Assembly: GCA_900550385.1 (NCBI GenBank)
Contig: URRZ01000051.1
Coordinates: forward strand, 1-15,274
Source of the DNA: an uncultured Coriobacteriaceae bacterium
Lineage (GTDB): Bacteria; Actinomycetota; Coriobacteriia; Coriobacteriales; Eggerthellaceae
DNA length: 15,274 nt
Reading direction: 5' to 3'
Below, piece after piece: positions 1 to 7,100 of this stretch. The position numbers were made by a program, and so were the translations under genes. Each line of letters opens with the position of its first letter. The first letter of the stretch is position 1. Under the pieces are notes generated by a model that worked only from the letters and a program-made list of their open reading frames with translations, had not been told where the DNA came from and made no database searches.

Positions 1-139
<139 letters not shown>

Positions 140-184
140 GCCTCGCCTTTGCTGATAAGCCGACTGTTCGGAAAGAAGGGCTGC

Positions 185-628
185 ATGAAGAAGATTCTCC
201 TGTTGAACGGGCCGAACCTCAACATGCTGGGGGTGCGGGAGCCGGAGGTGTACGGGCGCGAAACGCTCGATACGATAGAGGCGGAGGTCATCGCCTACGG
301 CGCCGAGCGCGGCGTGCAGGTGGACTGCTTCCAGTCGAACCACGAGGGCGTGCTGATCGACAAGATCCACGAGGCCCACTGGCGCTACGACGGCATCGTG
401 TATAACCCCGGCGCGCACACGCACTACTCGTATGCGCTGCGCGACGCGGTGGGGTCCATCGACACGCCGGTGGTGGAGGTGCACCTGTCCGACATAAACG
501 CGCGCGAGCCGTTCCGCGCGGTCTCGGTGATCGAGCCGGCGTGCATCGCCCAGATCAAGGGCAAGGGCAAGGAAGGCTACAAGGAGGCGATCGATGTCTT
601 GCTCGAGCGAGAGGATCGGCAGGCTTAG
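185..628 (+). CDS. aroQ: 3-dehydroquinate dehydratase, type II
   Basis: Converts 3-dehydroquinate to 3-dehydroshikimate in the shikimate pathway (cytoplasmic dodecamer in this family). The 147-residue product has the usual type II length. Visible motifs are NGPNLNMLG (residues 8-16), Arg18 and catalytic Tyr23 in REPEVYG, NHEG (52-55), NPGAHTHYSYALRD (74-87) with substrate-binding Asn74, and EVHLSDINAREPFR (98-111) with catalytic His100. I chose the ATG at 185 because AGAAGGG at 174-180 lies 4 bases upstream; a TTG at 149 would add 12 non-conserved residues. The 3' end overlaps the next gene by 35 bp, so the two are probably translated from one message. B. subtilis aroQ (yqhS) has the same downstream neighbours. 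Confidence 0.97.
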   Translation: MKKILLLNGPNLNMLGVREPEVYGRETLDTIEAEVIAYGAERGVQVDCFQSNHEGVLIDKIHEAHWRYDGIVYNPGAHTHYSYALRDAVGSIDTPVVEVHLSDINAREPFRAVSVIEPACIAQIKGKGKEGYKEAIDVLLEREDRQA

Positions 629-1748
629 GGCCGCGCTGGCCGCGGAGGGCATCCGCTCGATGCTCGTGCGCGACACCCCCAACATCCGCTGGCTCACGGC
701 GCTCGACGGGGTGTTCGATGAGGAAGGCGCTCATGCGCTGCTGGTGACGCCGCACGATGCGGTGCTGCACACCGATTCCCGCTATGACGAGGCCGCCCGC
801 ACCGCGGCCCGGCGCACGGGGGCGCCGATCGAGGTGAATGCCGAGCGCAAATCCCATGCCGCGTTCTTCGCGGGCGTGTTCGCCGCGCGCCATGTCGGCC
901 CTGAAGCGCGCGCTGCGGGCATGCCGGAACCCCAGGACGTGACCATGGCCATCGAGGACGGCATCACGCTGGGCGAATACCGCAAGCTCCTCGAGGAATA
1001 CGGCAAGGTCGCCGCGCTGCCGGACATCCGCGAGACGCATGAGCTCGTCCAAGGGCTGCGCGCCGTGAAGGACGCCGACGAGACCGCGCGGATGCGCGCC
1101 GCCCAGGCGGTGACCGACGCGGCGTTCGACCATATCGCCGGCTTCATGAAACCCGGCATGACCGAGCGCGAAGTGCAGATCGAGCTGGACGATTTCATGC
1201 GGCGCCACGGCTCGGACGGGCTGGCGTTCCCGACCATCGTCGCCTGCGGCGCCCATGCCGCAAGCCCGCACGCGCAGCCGGGCGATGCCCGCTTGGAAGC
1301 GGGGCAGTGCGTGGTGATGGACTTCGGCGCCCGCGTGCGCGGCTACTGCTCCGACATGACGCGCACGGTGTTCCTCGGCGAGCCCTCCCCGCGCATGCGC
1401 GACGCGTACGCCGCCATCCGGCAGGCGAACGAGCAGGTGGAAGCCATGCTCGCACCGGGCGTCACGGGGAAGCAGGCGCACGATCTCGCCGAGCGCATCC
1501 TGGAAGAGGCGGGCTTCGGCGGGAAGATGGGCCACGCGCTGGGGCACAGCCTGGGCTTGGAGATCCACGAGCGGCCGTCGCTCTCCACGCGCAACGAGGA
1601 GCCCCTCGCCGCAGGGAACGTGGTGACGGTGGAACCGGGCGTCTACCTGCCGGGGGAGTTCGGCATGCGCTTGGAGGATTTCGGCGTCGTCACTGACTCC
1701 GGCTTCGACGTCTTCACGAAATCCACGCATGAGATGGTTATACTATAA
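594..1748 (+). CDS. M24-family Xaa-Pro peptidase (aminopeptidase P / prolidase type, YqhT-like)
   Basis: A 384-residue cytoplasmic metallopeptidase expected to cleave X-Pro bonds. Residues 1-150 form the creatinase N-terminal domain and about 160-384 the pita-bread catalytic domain. All five dinuclear metal ligands are present: Asp243 (MDFGA), Asp254 (SDMTRT), His318 (GHALGHSLG), Glu347 (VTVEPGVY) and Glu361 (MRLEDFG); His325 in LEIHERP is also conserved. The ATG at 594 lies inside the end of aroQ, but a perfect AAGGAGG at 581-587 with a 6-base spacer fixes it. Order aroQ-M24 peptidase-efp is the B. subtilis yqhS-yqhT-efp order. Sequence alone does not separate aminopeptidase P from prolidase specificity. 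Confidence 0.93.
   Translation: MSCSSERIGRLRAALAAEGIRSMLVRDTPNIRWLTALDGVFDEEGAHALLVTPHDAVLHTDSRYDEAARTAARRTGAPIEVNAERKSHAAFFAGVFAARHVGPEARAAGMPEPQDVTMAIEDGITLGEYRKLLEEYGKVAALPDIRETHELVQGLRAVKDADETARMRAAQAVTDAAFDHIAGFMKPGMTEREVQIELDDFMRRHGSDGLAFPTIVACGAHAASPHAQPGDARLEAGQCVVMDFGARVRGYCSDMTRTVFLGEPSPRMRDAYAAIRQANEQVEAMLAPGVTGKQAHDLAERILEEAGFGGKMGHALGHSLGLEIHERPSLSTRNEEPLAAGNVVTVEPGVYLPGEFGMRLEDFGVVTDSGFDVFTKSTHEMVIL
1739..1744 (+). promoter_or_regulatory. Possible -10 element for efp
   Basis: TATACT at 1739-1744 overlaps the last codons of the peptidase gene, 67 bases before efp. No good -35 is seen (TTCACG at 1713-1718 is 20 bases away). A small inverted repeat, CCGGCGC 1765-1771 and GCGCCGG 1782-1788, follows in the putative leader. 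efp may simply be read through from aroQ. Confidence 0.3.
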
Positions 1749-1810
1749 CGGTTTGGGACAAGTGCCGGCGCGCCAGGGTTAGCGCCGGAGAATCGAAAGG
1801 GTAGGAAAGA

Positions 1811-2371
1811 ATGGCAATCTCCACCGCCGACTTCAAGAACGGCATGTGCATCGATTACAACAACAAGCTGTGGACCATCGTCGAGTTCCAGCATGTGAAG
1901 CCCGGCAAGGGCGGCGCGTTCGTCCGCACCAAGCTCAAGGACATCCGCTCCGGCCGCGTGGTCGACTACACCTTCAACTCCGGCACCAAGTTCGACTCCG
2001 TGCGTCTGGAGACCAAGAAGCTGCAGTACCTGTACAACGACGGCGCCGACTACTGGCTGATGGACAACGACACCTTCGAGCAGATCTCCGTCCCCGCCGG
2101 CACGGTGGGCGATGCCGCCAAGTGGCTGAAGGAGAACGACGAGGTCTCGCTGCTGTACGCCGGCGACGAGCTGATCAGCCTGGAGCCGCAGATGTTCGTC
2201 GAGCTGGAGGTGACTGAGACCGAGCCCGGCTTCAAGGGCGACACCGCCACCAACACCACCAAGCCCGCCACGCTGGAAACCGGCCACACCATCCAGGTTC
2301 CCACGTTCGTCGAGATCGGCGACGTGCTGCAGATCGACACCCGCGACGGCCGCTTCATCAAACGCATGTAG
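1811..2371 (+). CDS. efp: Translation elongation factor P
   Basis: EF-P rescues ribosomes stalled at polyproline stretches by binding near the E site. The 186-residue length is normal. The N-terminal KOW-like domain (1-62) carries the loop KPGKGGAF with Lys33 at the tip, the position modified in many bacteria; two OB domains follow (about 65-127 and 129-185). The family signature is in the last domain: KPATLETGHTIQVPTF and then IGDVLQIDTRDGRF. A purine-rich SD (AAAGGGTAGGAAAG) precedes the ATG. No lysine-modification gene (epmA, epmB, ymfI) is present in the window, so how or whether Lys33 is modified cannot be said. A strong terminator 76 bases downstream closes the unit. Confidence 0.98.
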   Translation: MAISTADFKNGMCIDYNNKLWTIVEFQHVKPGKGGAFVRTKLKDIRSGRVVDYTFNSGTKFDSVRLETKKLQYLYNDGADYWLMDNDTFEQISVPAGTVGDAAKWLKENDEVSLLYAGDELISLEPQMFVELEVTETEPGFKGDTATNTTKPATLETGHTIQVPTFVEIGDVLQIDTRDGRFIKRM

Positions 2372-2374
2372 CGG

Positions 2375-2406
2375 GCTTCCGTCGGCCTTCCGGCCGATCG
2401 GGAAGC
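2375..2406 (+). other. Imperfect hairpin just after efp
   Basis: GCTTCCGTCGGCC (2375-2387) pairs with GGCCGAT (2392-2398) and GGAAGC (2401-2406) across a 2-base bulge, around a TTCC loop. No T tract follows. It starts 3 bases after the efp stop and precedes the true terminator, so it may protect the 3' end or cause pausing. Confidence 0.45.
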
Positions 2407-2447
2407 GACGGCGCCGACCGTCGGATTTCGCTGGATGATCTCCGATA

Positions 2448-2487
2448 AGCCCCGTCCCCAGGCGCGAAGCCGGGGATGGGGCTTTTT
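2448..2487 (+). terminator. Rho-independent terminator of the aroQ-efp unit
   Basis: AGCCCCGTCCCC (2448-2459) pairs with GGGGATGGGGCT (2472-2483), 12 pairs including one G-U, with a 12-base loop and five T at 2483-2487. The rest of the 303-base gap between efp and the carboxyltransferase gene has no gene I can support. Confidence 0.9.
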
Positions 2488-2594
2488 GCCGCCTTCGCGA
2501 TGCGGCGTGCTCCGATCGTCTTCCGGCATCGGAGGCTCGGCGGCATCGCCTCCCGGCGCGCCTTTGTGTCCCTTGTCCGTGGATTCGGGCGTTC

Positions 2595-2626
2595 AGGGGC
2601 GTTTGCCCCTCGTCATCTTCTATAAT
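2595..2626 (+). promoter_or_regulatory. Promoter of the carboxylase-nusB-dxs operon with overlapping inverted repeat
   Basis: A consensus -10, TATAAT at 2621-2626, lies 49 bases before the start codon. No convincing -35 is seen. Where the -35 should be there is a perfect inverted repeat, AGGGGC (2595-2600) and GCCCCT (2605-2610) around GTTT, a candidate operator or activator site. The -10 is firm by eye; the operator is inference. Confidence 0.55.
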
Positions 2627-2674
2627 CTGTGTTTCGATCTTTGACTATACGCAAACCAAAGGGGGTGTGAGTTC

Positions 2675-4579
2675 ATGCCAAGGCTTCAGATCATGGATAC
2701 CACTATCCGTGACGGCCAGCAGAGCCTGTGGGCCACGCGCATGCAGATCGGCGACATGCTTCCCATTCTGCCGAAGATGGACCGCGTCGGGTACTGGGCC
2801 ATCGAGGCTTGGGGTGGTGCCACATTCGACACCTGCCTGCGATTCCTGGACGAGAACCCTTGGGAGAGGCTTCGTTCCATCAAGGCGCAGACGCCCAACA
2901 CGCCGCTGGCCATGCTGTCGCGCGGTCAGAACCTGGTGGGCTACAAGCACTATTCGCGCGAGATCTGCAACCGCTTCATCAAGGCTGCCAAGCGCAACGG
3001 CATCCACGTGTTCCGCGTGTTCGACGCCCTGAACGATATCCGCAACATCGTCGACAACGCCGAGGCCATCAAGGAGTGCGGCGGCCACTTCGAGGGCGCC
3101 ATCTCCTACACCATCTCCCCCGTGCACACCCTCGACAGCTTCCTGGAGTACGGCCAGCAGCTCAAGGACCTGGGCGCCGACTCCATCGCCATCAAGGACA
3201 TGGCCGGCATGCTGACGCCGTACCGCACCGAGCGCATGGTGAAGGCGTTCAACGCCGAGATCGGCCTGCCGCTGCACGTCCATTGCCATTACGTCGGCGG
3301 CATGGCGCCCGCCAACATCATCAAGGCCGCGGAGGCCGGCGCCGCCATCGCCGACACCGCCTCGGCGCCGTTGGCGTTCGGCAACTCGCATCCGGCGGTC
3401 GAGATGATCGTCGCCGCGCTGCAGGAGAGCAGCTACGACACCGGGCTCGATCTGGACCTGCTGTTCGAGATCGCCGAGTACTGGGAGGAAGTGCGCAAGC
3501 GCGGCCACTACAAGCGCGGCGTCTCCTCGCTCATCCACATGCAGGTGTACTCGCATCAGGTTCCCGGCGGCATGATGAGCAACCTGGTGGCCCAGCTGGA
3601 GGGCCAGAACGCCGCCGACCGCCTGCCCGAGGTCATGGCCGAGATCCCGAAGGTCCGCGCCGAGGTGGGCTATCCGCCGCTGGTCACGCCCATGTCGCAG
3701 ATCGTGGGCACGCAGGCCGTGTTCAACGTTCTGACCGGCAAGCGCTGGAGCATCGTGTCCAAGGAGATGAAGGACTACATCTGCGGCTACTACGGCAAGG
3801 CGCCCGGCCGCATGGACAAGGACGTGGTGGCGAAGGTCGTGGGCAACTCCCAGATCCTGCCGCCCGACGTCGCGCCCGGCTCGCTGGTCACCACCACCTA
3901 CGACGAGGTGGCCGAGGAGATCGGCGATCTGGCCCAAAGCGAAGAGGACGTGCTGATGTACGCCCTGTTCCCCAACGAGGCCCGCACCTACCTGAGCAAG
4001 CATCGCACATCCGAGAAGGTCGACTTCCTGCTCGAGCAGGAGTCCAGCCACACCAAGGAGGACGATTACGTGGACATCAATCAGATTCGCGAACTGGTTC
4101 GCGTCGCCGAGGAAAGCGGCGTCGGCGAGATCGTAGTCGAGGAAGAAGGCACCCGCATCGCCGTGCGCATGCCCGGTTCGGCACCCGTCGCGCCCGTGCA
4201 GCAAGTCGTCGCGGCCCCTGCCGCCGCGCCGGCGCCCGTCGCCGCCGTGGCCCCCGCTCCCGCGGAGCAGGCCCCTGCCGCCGCCGACGAGAAGGCGCGC
4301 CCGGCCTCGTGGCACTGCGTGACGGCGCCCATGGTGGGCACCTTCTGCACGTCCCCGGCTCCCGGCGAGCCGCCGTTCGTGCAGGTGGGCGATGAGGTCA
4401 CGGCGAGCCAGACCCTGTGCATCGTCGAGGCAATGAAGCTGATGAACGAGATCACGGCGGAGGAGATGGGCACGATCCGCGAGATCTGCCTGGAGGACGC
4501 CACCCCGGTCGAGTTCGGCACCCCGCTGTTCTACATCGAGCCCACCGGCACCCCCGCTTCGGCCCCGGAGACGGCATGA
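2675..4579 (+). CDS. Biotin-dependent carboxyltransferase fused to AccB-like biotin carrier (pyruvate carboxylase subunit B / OadA type)
   Basis: A 634-residue protein expected to transfer a carboxyl group between carboxybiotin and pyruvate/oxaloacetate. Residues 1-275 are the HMGL-like TIM barrel: DTTIRDGQQS with metal ligand Asp13, carbamylated-lysine motif IKDMAG (Lys174), and metal ligands His203 and His205 in HVHCH. Residues about 285-445 are the conserved PYC/OADA domain. Residues 466-634 look like an entire AccB: N-terminal helix INQIRELVRVAEESG, a Pro/Ala linker (501-540), and a biotinyl domain with the AccB-type thumb (APMVGTF to PFVQVG) and biotinyl Lys588 in EAMKLMNE. SD AAAGGGGG (2658-2665) serves the ATG at 2675. 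No oadB or oadG neighbours exist, so a soluble two-subunit pyruvate carboxylase with the next gene is more likely than a sodium pump. Whether the carrier also serves acetyl-CoA carboxylase is open. Confidence 0.9.
   Translation: MPRLQIMDTTIRDGQQSLWATRMQIGDMLPILPKMDRVGYWAIEAWGGATFDTCLRFLDENPWERLRSIKAQTPNTPLAMLSRGQNLVGYKHYSREICNRFIKAAKRNGIHVFRVFDALNDIRNIVDNAEAIKECGGHFEGAISYTISPVHTLDSFLEYGQQLKDLGADSIAIKDMAGMLTPYRTERMVKAFNAEIGLPLHVHCHYVGGMAPANIIKAAEAGAAIADTASAPLAFGNSHPAVEMIVAALQESSYDTGLDLDLLFEIAEYWEEVRKRGHYKRGVSSLIHMQVYSHQVPGGMMSNLVAQLEGQNAADRLPEVMAEIPKVRAEVGYPPLVTPMSQIVGTQAVFNVLTGKRWSIVSKEMKDYICGYYGKAPGRMDKDVVAKVVGNSQILPPDVAPGSLVTTTYDEVAEEIGDLAQSEEDVLMYALFPNEARTYLSKHRTSEKVDFLLEQESSHTKEDDYVDINQIRELVRVAEESGVGEIVVEEEGTRIAVRMPGSAPVAPVQQVVAAPAAAPAPVAAVAPAPAEQAPAAADEKARPASWHCVTAPMVGTFCTSPAPGEPPFVQVGDEVTASQTLCIVEAMKLMNEITAEEMGTIREICLEDATPVEFGTPLFYIEPTGTPASAPETA
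4055..4072 (+). promoter_or_regulatory. Internal SD and in-frame GTG at the AccB joint
   Basis: Inside the fusion gene, AAGGAGG (4055-4061) lies 8 bases before an in-frame GTG (4070-4072) that begins the AccB-like module (V-D-I-N-Q-I-R). Starting there would give a free 169-residue biotin carrier, close to the size of stand-alone AccB. AAG GAG GAC also simply encodes Lys-Glu-Asp, so it may be chance or a relic of the fusion event. Confidence 0.4.
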
Positions 4580-5931
4580 TGTTCGACAAGATCCTGGTGG
4601 CGAACCGCGGCGAGGTCGCGCTGCGCGTCATGCGCGCGGCTCGCGAGCTGGGCGTGAAGACCGTCGCCGTGTACTCCACCGAGGATGCAGACACCTACCC
4701 GGTGCGCTACGCCGACGAGGCGGTGTGCATCGGCCCCGCCCAGGCGAACAAAAGCTACTTGGTCATCCCCAGCATCATCGCGGCGGCGAAGAACACCGGC
4801 GCGCAGGCGATACACCCCGGCTACGGCTTCCTCGCCGAGAACGCCGACTTCGCGCGCGCGTGCATCGATAACGACCTGGTGTTCATCGGCCCCTCGCCCG
4901 AGTGCATCGAGCGCATGGGCGACAAGTCCGCTGCCCGCGAGACCATGAAGGCGTGCGGCGTTCCCACCGTGCCCGGCTCCGACGGCTGCATCGACACCGT
5001 CGAGGAGGCTCGCGCATTCGCCGAGCACGTCGGCTTCCCCGTGCTCATCAAGGCCACCGCAGGCGGCGGCGGCAAGGGCATGCGCGAAGTGCACGATCCC
5101 GCCGAGCTGGAGTCGCAGTACCTCGCGGCACGCGCCGAGGCGGGCGCCGCGTTCGGCAACGACGGCGTGTACCTGGAGAAGCTGGTGCTGCGCCCCCGCC
5201 ACGTGGAGGTGCAGGTCCTCGCCGACGACCATGGCAATCACCTGGCCCTGTGCGAGCGCGACTGCTCCGTGCAGCGCCGCCACCAGAAGCTCATCGAGGA
5301 GGCCCCCTCGCCGGCGCTGACCGACGAGCTGCGCCGCGCGATGGGCGTGGCGGCCATCAAGGCGGTGCGCGCGACCGACTACCGCAACGCCGGCACCATC
5401 GAGTTCCTGCTCGACGAGAGCGGCCGCTTCTACTTCATGGAGATGAACACGCGCGTGCAGGTGGAGCACCCGGTGACCGAGCAGATCACCGGCGTCGACA
5501 TCATCAAAGAGCAGCTGCGCATCGCCGCCGGCGAGCCGATGAGCTGCGCGCATCGCGCCCCGTTCACGCCGTTCGGCCACGCGATGGAGTTCCGCATCAA
5601 CGCGGAGGACCCCGAGCACGGCTTCCGCCCGTGCCCCGGCACCATCACCCGGTTCGAGCCGCCTTCGGGCCCGGGCGTGCGCGTGGAGAGCTACGTGCGC
5701 ACCGGCTCGCGCATCTCGCCGTACTACGATTCCATGGTCGCGAAGCTCATCGTGTACGGCCAGGATCGCGAGGAGGTGCTGGCGCGCGGTCGCCGCGCCC
5801 TGGACGAGTTCGTGATCGAGGGCATCGCCACCACCTTGCCGTTCCATCGCCGCGTCTTGGACAACCAGGTGTTCTGCGAGGGGAAGGCGTGCACCGACTT
5901 CATCGAGACCCAGATGGGAGATCTGCTATGA
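4576..5931 (+). CDS. accC: Biotin carboxylase subunit (AccC / PycA type)
   Basis: ATP-dependent carboxylation of the biotin on the carrier protein, using bicarbonate. The 451-residue length fits single-domain biotin carboxylases. Motifs in order: N-terminal ILVANRGEVALRV, HPGYGFLAENADFA (80-93), ATP-grasp glycine loop KATAGGGGKGMR (159-170), HVEVQVL (209-215), ERDCSVQRRHQKLIEE (227-242), and FMEMNTRVQVEHPVTE (287-302) with the metal-binding Glu289 and catalytic Arg293. ATG at 4576 overlaps the stop of the carboxyltransferase gene as ATGA, implying translational coupling; ATG at 4579 is an equally placed second start (GGAG at 4567-4570). It probably serves the fused carrier and perhaps fatty-acid synthesis too, since accC sits here in the Firmicutes acc operon order. 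Confidence 0.96.
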   Translation: MMFDKILVANRGEVALRVMRAARELGVKTVAVYSTEDADTYPVRYADEAVCIGPAQANKSYLVIPSIIAAAKNTGAQAIHPGYGFLAENADFARACIDNDLVFIGPSPECIERMGDKSAARETMKACGVPTVPGSDGCIDTVEEARAFAEHVGFPVLIKATAGGGGKGMREVHDPAELESQYLAARAEAGAAFGNDGVYLEKLVLRPRHVEVQVLADDHGNHLALCERDCSVQRRHQKLIEEAPSPALTDELRRAMGVAAIKAVRATDYRNAGTIEFLLDESGRFYFMEMNTRVQVEHPVTEQITGVDIIKEQLRIAAGEPMSCAHRAPFTPFGHAMEFRINAEDPEHGFRPCPGTITRFEPPSGPGVRVESYVRTGSRISPYYDSMVAKLIVYGQDREEVLARGRRALDEFVIEGIATTLPFHRRVLDNQVFCEGKACTDFIETQMGDLL

Positions 5932-6275
5932 GCGAGTTGAACCTAGACGGCATGGCCATCGCCCCGGGCGTGGTGGAGACCATCGTCTCCATCGCCGTGG
6001 GCGAAGTGGAAGGCGTCGCCTCCCTGGGGTCCGCCGGCACCGGCCGCATGCTTTCCGTGCTGGGCGGCAAGCCCTCCACCCAGGGCATCGAGCTCGAGGT
6101 GGACGATGACGGCAACCTGAAGATCGCCGCGCATGTCGAGGTGTACTTCGGCCAGGTGCTGCCCGAGGTCGCGGATCGCGTGCGTTCCGCCATCGCCGAC
6201 GCCGTGGCGAGCCAGGTGGGCGTCGAGGTGTCCTCGGTGGACGTCTACATCGATGGAATCCAGTTCGCCGAGTAA
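5928..6275 (+). CDS. Asp23/Gls24 family protein (YqhY-like)
   Basis: A 115-residue acidic, cytosolic protein of the Asp23/Gls24 (DUF322) family. Typical features are the start GMAIAPGVVETIVSIAVGEV (GVAS follows), a GG turn near residue 46, VEVYFGQVLPEVADRVR in the middle, and a C-terminal VSSVDVYIDGI strand. The ATG overlaps the accC stop as ATGA; GGGAG at 5916-5920 is its SD. The place between accC and nusB is exactly that of B. subtilis yqhY, a family member genetically linked to control of acetyl-CoA carboxylase activity; a similar role here is inference. The molecular activity of the family is not established. Confidence 0.92.
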   Translation: MSELNLDGMAIAPGVVETIVSIAVGEVEGVASLGSAGTGRMLSVLGGKPSTQGIELEVDDDGNLKIAAHVEVYFGQVLPEVADRVRSAIADAVASQVGVEVSSVDVYIDGIQFAE

Positions 6276-6277
6276 CC

Positions 6278-6775
6278 ATGGCAAGCAAAAGACATCAACG
6301 CACCGCGGCGCGGCGTGCTGCGCTTGCGCTGCTGTACACCAGCGAGATAACCGAAGAGCACGCCACCGCCATCGCGGAGGAGGGCCGCGCGCTGGAGGAA
6401 GCCGGCCCGCTGTCGGACTACGCCCAGCGGCTGGTCCGCGGCGTCGAGTCGCACGTCGCGATGATCGACAAGCAGCTCGCCTCGACCTCCGAGAACTGGT
6501 CGGTCCATCGCATGCCCATCGTCGACCGCTGCATCCTGCGCCTTGCCGTGTACGAGATGATGTTCGTCGACGAGGTCCCCACCTCCGTGTGCATCAACGA
6601 GGCGATCGAGCTTGCGAAGGACTTCGGCGGCGAGGACGAATCCCCCCGCTTCATCAACGGGGTCCTGGGGCGTATCGCTCGCCGGATGGAAGGGGAGCCG
6701 TCGGCCGAGGCGGAGCAGCAGGAGCAGTCCCCGCAAAGCGACGAGGCGGGGGAAGGCGAGGATCGTGGCCTCTAG
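6278..6775 (+). CDS. nusB: Transcription antitermination protein NusB
   Basis: NusB with NusE (S10) binds boxA RNA in rRNA leaders and promotes antitermination. The all-helical fold is evident: N-terminal QRTAARRAALALLY (7-20), then IVDRCILRLAVYEMMF (81-96), PTSVCINEAIELAKDFG (101-117) and the signature SPRFINGVLGRIAR (122-135). Residues about 141-165 form a Glu/Gln-rich acidic tail beyond the usual end. Start ATG lies 2 bases after the preceding stop with no clear SD, so translation is probably coupled. The 3' end overlaps xseB by 11 bp. Confidence 0.96.
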   Translation: MASKRHQRTAARRAALALLYTSEITEEHATAIAEEGRALEEAGPLSDYAQRLVRGVESHVAMIDKQLASTSENWSVHRMPIVDRCILRLAVYEMMFVDEVPTSVCINEAIELAKDFGGEDESPRFINGVLGRIARRMEGEPSAEAEQQEQSPQSDEAGEGEDRGL

Positions 6776-7085
6776 GAGCTATGACACCTTCGACGAGGTG
6801 AAGCAGCGCCTCGACGAGATCGTGGAAGCGGTGGGCGATGGCAGCCTGCCGCTCGACGAGGCGCTGGCGCTCTACGAGGAAGCCGCGAGCCTGGGCTTGC
6901 GCGCGAGCGACCTTCTCGAGGAGAACATCGAGGCCTACAACGCCCAAGACGAGGCGCCGTCGGCGGCTGAAGCCGGCGGGGCCGACGATGCCGCCGCCGA
7001 CGGGGCCGCGCATGGCGATGCCGCCGTCGTTGCGGGCGGCGAATCGACCGGATCCGATGCCGACGCTGCGGCGGGGACCCGATGA
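6765..7085 (+). CDS. xseB: Exodeoxyribonuclease VII small subunit
   Basis: Small subunit of exonuclease VII, which degrades single-stranded DNA. Core residues 6-60 carry the family pattern YDTFDEVKQRLDEIVEAV, then LPLDEALALYEEAASLG (28-44) and a closing helix up to EAYNAQD. I chose the GTG at 6765 because GGAAGGCGAGG lies just upstream and the conserved region starts right after it; the overlap with nusB is 11 bp. Residues 61-106 are an Ala/Asp/Gly-rich tail not usual for XseB (typically 60-80 residues). The large subunit xseA, its normal partner and usual upstream neighbour, is not in the window and must lie elsewhere if the enzyme is functional. Confidence 0.9.
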   Translation: MASRSYDTFDEVKQRLDEIVEAVGDGSLPLDEALALYEEAASLGLRASDLLEENIEAYNAQDEAPSAAEAGGADDAAADGAAHGDAAVVAGGESTGSDADAAAGTR

Positions 7086-7100
7086 ACGGAGGCTCATCGC

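Noticed and set aside
149..184. Upstream TTG start for aroQ
   Set aside because: It adds 12 residues before the conserved MKKILLLNGPN start and lacks an SD, while the ATG at 185 has one.
2645..4315. A 556-codon open frame on the - strand across the carboxyltransferase gene
   Set aside because: Antisense shadow caused by GC-rich third positions; its translation is His/Arg/Val-rich with no domain, and the + strand gene is unmistakable.
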